From Pseudomonadota bacterium (lineage in GTDB: Bacteria > Pseudomonadota > Gammaproteobacteria > Pseudomonadales > Azotimanducaceae), in contig JAACDS010000004.1 in assembly GCA_009936895.1 (NCBI GenBank), forward strand, positions 1 through 9,122: a stretch of 9,122 nucleotides of DNA, written 5' to 3'. The translations under genes and the position numbers were made by a program. Under the pieces are notes generated by a model that had not been told where the DNA came from, did not search any database, and saw nothing but the letters and a program-made list of their open reading frames with translations. Below are positions 6,679-9,122 of the stretch, in pieces (positions within the stretch are counted from its first letter, which is position 1; every line of letters begins with the position of its first letter).

Positions 6679-7710
6679 TCAGCTACTCAAAAAGGCTTCG
6701 CAGCCTGTACCCGCAAGCACGGTATCGACCCCATCGCGCTCCACCCGATCAAGGCTGAAGTACCGATGCCTGAGCGTTTGCAGGCATTTGGCTTGGTACG
6801 GGAATGTTGGCTGTGTCCAGGGTTGGCCGTCGATGGTGGAGTCCATTTGGTCGCGTCCTGCATCGATGGCCGCGTTATTGGCGAGCAGGGCGGGTATGTA
6901 TACCCGGCCCACCTCGCTCAGCAGCTCGCCCAGATGCTCTCGAATACCATCTGGCTCGATCCAGCCGTCATCCGCAGCGGGCTGACCGCTCAAGTCGTCG
7001 ACGATGTCCGTCCACGCATGCACCCGAGGCGCCAGGTCCAAGCACAATTTCATTGGAGTAGGATCAAATTTTGCCAGCTGAGTGAGCTGTGCATAGATTG
7101 CGAAGTCCGCACTGCTTGGGCGGTCGCCTAAGACAAAACGATGCCGCTGTAGCAACTGGTCGAAGATCTTCAAAAAGCGCAGGTAACTGGCCTCGATTAC
7201 CGGTGCGGTGGTGTCGTTGGAACCCACCACATAAAGCCGCGAAATCTGCCGGTCTGAAATGTAGCTGCCGTACTGGCTTAGCTCGTCTTCGGAGGCGCCG
7301 TTATTGGACCAGCGCGGCAAGATTTTTCCCGCAGTAGTGATGTCGTCTTGATAGTACCAACGGTAGTGGAACATGGCCTTGGTCAGCCATTCGTCGCCAT
7401 AGTCTTCCAACAAGTCGTTGATGAAAGCCAAGACAGGGTTCTGGGGTATGGCCGCCCGGCCTATGAAATCTTGTTCGAAACGGCGAATGAGCGGGGTTGA
7501 GTCGACAACTGCCTCTATTTCGTCTTGTTCGTTTGGCAGATAAAAAGTCGGCAGTAACTGTACTTTGGCTTCGGGTAAGTTCATGTGCGAGGCTTGATCG
7601 CCAATGAGCAACTGATAGCCAATGTGGCGGAATCGCAAGTAGGCCAGCATCTTTCGTGTGTACGGTGATCCAGGTACACCTTTGAAAATCAATGGTTCCG
7701 ATGAGGTCAT
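6679..7710 (-). CDS. Glutathione S-transferase-like protein with long C-terminal extension
   Basis: This 343-residue protein starts at ATG 7710, with AGGAG at 7718-7722 and 7 nt spacing. Residues 6-82 form the thioredoxin-like GST N-domain: FKGVPGSPYTRKMLAYLRF (Ser15 and Tyr17 in the active-site position), LLPTFYLP with the cis-Pro at Pro54, and DSTPLIRRFE with Asp70-Ser71 at the glutathione gamma-glutamyl site. A helical GST C-domain follows (about 90-235), including FVLGDRPSSADFAIYAQL, the usual N-cap region. Residues about 250-343 go beyond the typical 200-230-residue GST and contain no motif I recognise. Cytoplasmic: no signal peptide. It may conjugate, isomerise or reductively cleave a substrate of the pathway, or be a detoxifying or non-enzymatic relative. 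It is the first gene of the leftward array and diverges from the sulfatase gene across a 109-bp gap. Confidence 0.82.
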   Translation of the reverse strand: MTSSEPLIFKGVPGSPYTRKMLAYLRFRHIGYQLLIGDQASHMNLPEAKVQLLPTFYLPNEQDEIEAVVDSTPLIRRFEQDFIGRAAIPQNPVLAFINDLLEDYGDEWLTKAMFHYRWYYQDDITTAGKILPRWSNNGASEDELSQYGSYISDRQISRLYVVGSNDTTAPVIEASYLRFLKIFDQLLQRHRFVLGDRPSSADFAIYAQLTQLAKFDPTPMKLCLDLAPRVHAWTDIVDDLSGQPAADDGWIEPDGIREHLGELLSEVGRVYIPALLANNAAIDAGRDQMDSTIDGQPWTQPTFPYQAKCLQTLRHRYFSLDRVERDGVDTVLAGTGCEAFLSS

Positions 7711-7750
7711 GTTGTTACTCCTGCGCGGCTCAGTCGTTTGAATTCGTGAT

Positions 7751-7786
7751 TAATGTTAAGTAATGACTAACATTAGTTTTTAACAT
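7751..7786. promoter_or_regulatory. Nested inverted repeats (likely operator) in the GST-sulfatase divergent gap
   Basis: TAATGTTA (7751-7758) and TAACATTA (7768-7775) are exact inverted copies 9 bp apart. In addition ATGTTAA (7753-7759) is the inverse of TTAACAT at 7780-7786, so the left arm can pair with either of two right arms. The sequence is much more AT-rich than its surroundings and lies in the only gap between two divergent genes. Such symmetry is typical of dimeric regulators (TetR, GntR or similar). The binding protein is unknown; the TetR of this window is about 6 kb away and only a candidate. Confidence 0.65.
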
Positions 7787-7791
7787 AGTAT
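7763..7791 (+). promoter_or_regulatory. Putative sigma-70 promoter for the sulfatase gene
   Basis: ATGACT (7763-7768) and TAGTAT (7786-7791) each match four of six consensus bases and are separated by 17 bp. The -35 box overlaps the right arm of the inverted repeat at 7751-7775, so a bound dimer would block it. The start codon is 28 nt after the -10 box. The promoter for the GST direction is not clear. These are weak-consensus matches and rest on spacing and position. Confidence 0.4.
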
Positions 7792-7819
7792 GGGACCGAT
7801 TGTGAGGCAAGGGGGTGTG

Positions 7820-9122
7820 ATGAAAAAGTTATTCGCGGGCGTATGTGCGCTGGTGCTCGCCGCCGCCGTTGTTTGGCAAAACAAAGTCGATGTGTTGGTT
7901 TGGGCGCTTCCCACGGTGCAGGGCTTGCTGCAACCAACAGCGTCGAATCGTCCGATTGAGTGGCAGATGGGCCCTGCGGAGGCTCAGGTGCCCGTCAACC
8001 AGAGGCCACCAAACATCATTTTGGTGATGACAGACGATATGGGTTGTAACGACATCTCGCTGTACAACGGGGGCGCCGCTGATGGCACGTTGATGACGCC
8101 TAACATTGACGCGCTGGCGCATCAGGGCGTTAGCTTTACAAACGGCTATGCAGCAAACGCTGTTTGTGCCCCGTCGCGGGCTTCGATGCTGACGGGGCGA
8201 TATTCCACCCGCTTTGGTTTCGAGTTCACGCCAGTGTTCAAAATAGGCCCGGTCATTTTTGATTGGATGCGGCAGGACAGCGATGGCGAAGGTTTGCCGG
8301 TGATGATTGATGTAGAAGGCGCTGATCAGCTTCCCGAAATGGAGGACTTGGGCATGCCATCTGAGCAAATCACCATTGCGGAAGTTTTGAGAGAGCGTGG
8401 CTATCACAACGTCCACATCGGCAAATGGCATTTGGGCTCAACCGGCGATGGGCGGCCCGAGCATCAGGGATTTGATGAATCTCTGTATATGGCGGGTCTG
8501 CTGTATTTGCCTGAAGATCACCCCAATGTGGTGAATGCCAAAAGGCTCGATCAAAACATTGAAAAAATGGTCTGGGCGTCCGCTCAATACAAAGCCCAGT
8601 TTAATGGTGGTGAAGCATTCGAGCCCGACGGTTATTTGACCGACTACTACAGTCGTGAGGCGGTAAAAGTTATTGAGAACAATAAAAACCGACCATTCTT
8701 TATGTTCCTTTCGCACTGGGGGATTCATAACCCGCTGCAGGCTACCCGCGAAGATTATGACGCGTTAGCGCATATCAAAGACCACCATCTGCGGGTGTAT
8801 GCGGCCATGATTCGCGCAGTAGATCGCTCGATCGGGATGGTAACTCAGGCATTGGAAGACAATGATTTAGCCGACAATACGCTGATCTTGTTTACCAGTG
8901 ATAATGGCGGTGCTCAGTACATCGGTTTGCCGGATGTGAACAAGCCGTTTCGGGGCTGGAAGCTCAATCATTTTGAGGGCGGGACTCATGTGCCGTTTAT
9001 GGCGAAGTGGCCGGTGAAAATTCCAGCGGGAAGTGAGCTGGGCGCGCCGGTGCATCACGTGGATCTGTTTCACACCATCGCCGCGGCGGCACAGGCGCCG
9101 GTTCCGACGGATCGTGTGATGG
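7820..9122 (+). CDS. Type I (formylglycine) sulfatase, 3' end missing
   Basis: The frame from ATG 7820 is open for 434 codons to the window edge with no stop. AAGGGGG at 7809-7815 precedes the start by 4 nt. Residues 4-19 are hydrophobic after MKK, giving a signal peptide or uncleaved anchor, so it acts in the periplasm or outside. The alkaline-phosphatase-like sulfatase domain starts at about 63: NIILVMTDDMG has metal ligands Asp72-Asp73; CAPSRASMLTG at 116-126 is the C-x-P-S-R signature in which Cys116 becomes formylglycine; IGKWHLG supplies Lys202 and His204; His303 in SHWGIHNP and Asp361-Asn362 in TSDNGG complete the site; RGWK has Lys381. It would hydrolyse a sulfate ester and needs a formylglycine-generating or anaerobic maturase, not seen here. 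About 50 residues (134-182) between the signature helix and ITIAEVLRERGY look like an inserted loop that may shape substrate choice. The substrate is unknown. Confidence 0.95.
   Translation, partial: MKKLFAGVCALVLAAAVVWQNKVDVLVWALPTVQGLLQPTASNRPIEWQMGPAEAQVPVNQRPPNIILVMTDDMGCNDISLYNGGAADGTLMTPNIDALAHQGVSFTNGYAANAVCAPSRASMLTGRYSTRFGFEFTPVFKIGPVIFDWMRQDSDGEGLPVMIDVEGADQLPEMEDLGMPSEQITIAEVLRERGYHNVHIGKWHLGSTGDGRPEHQGFDESLYMAGLLYLPEDHPNVVNAKRLDQNIEKMVWASAQYKAQFNGGEAFEPDGYLTDYYSREAVKVIENNKNRPFFMFLSHWGIHNPLQATREDYDALAHIKDHHLRVYAAMIRAVDRSIGMVTQALEDNDLADNTLILFTSDNGGAQYIGLPDVNKPFRGWKLNHFEGGTHVPFMAKWPVKIPAGSELGAPVHHVDLFHTIAAAAQAPVPTDRVM

Noticed and set aside
7829..8431. Leftward 200-codon frame opposite the sulfatase
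   Set aside because: The opposite strand encodes the sulfatase signature, catalytic Lys/His and metal ligands in this very stretch; the leftward frame is a shadow.
8438..9073. Leftward frames (8438-8728 and 8867-9073) opposite the sulfatase
   Set aside because: Short, motif-free and antisense to the continuing sulfatase domain.

Overview
The window reads as a piece of a Gram-negative, probably gammaproteobacterial chromosome (free-living, perhaps marine). This is inferred from mid-50s GC, dense gene packing, AGGAG-type ribosome binding sites, Sec-type signal peptides and protein families (formylglycine sulfatase, AtsA-like metallo-beta-lactamase, DgoD, MmsB) common in such bacteria. No database search was possible, so taxonomy is a guess. 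No RNA genes, insertion sequences, CRISPR arrays or phage genes were seen.

Layout. The left part (1-1627) runs rightward: the 3' end of a SAM-dependent methyltransferase resembling METTL7/TMT1 proteins, a TetR-family regulator 10 nt behind it, and a small exported EF-hand protein. It converges, with only 5 nt between stop codons, on a leftward array of five genes (7710 down to 1633): a long GST-like protein, a membrane-anchored AtsA-like metallo-beta-lactamase, an exported His-rich TPR protein, D-galactonate dehydratase (DgoD) and 3-hydroxyisobutyrate dehydrogenase (MmsB). To the right, diverging from the GST gene, is a type I sulfatase whose reading frame stays open to the window edge (7820-9122). 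It is cut by the boundary and so has no stop codon here.

How the genes may work together. The 109-bp gap between the GST gene and the sulfatase holds nested inverted repeats overlapping a plausible sulfatase promoter, so the two directions are probably co-regulated. A hydrolytic sulfatase, an AtsA-like hydrolase, a GST, a sugar-acid dehydratase and a beta-hydroxyacid dehydrogenase together suggest uptake and breakdown of some sulfated or sugar-acid-containing organic compound. The substrate cannot be read from the sequence. The individual families are known; the combination, the regulatory gap and the His-rich TPR protein are the parts most worth following up. I found no clear sign of a wholly new type of system.
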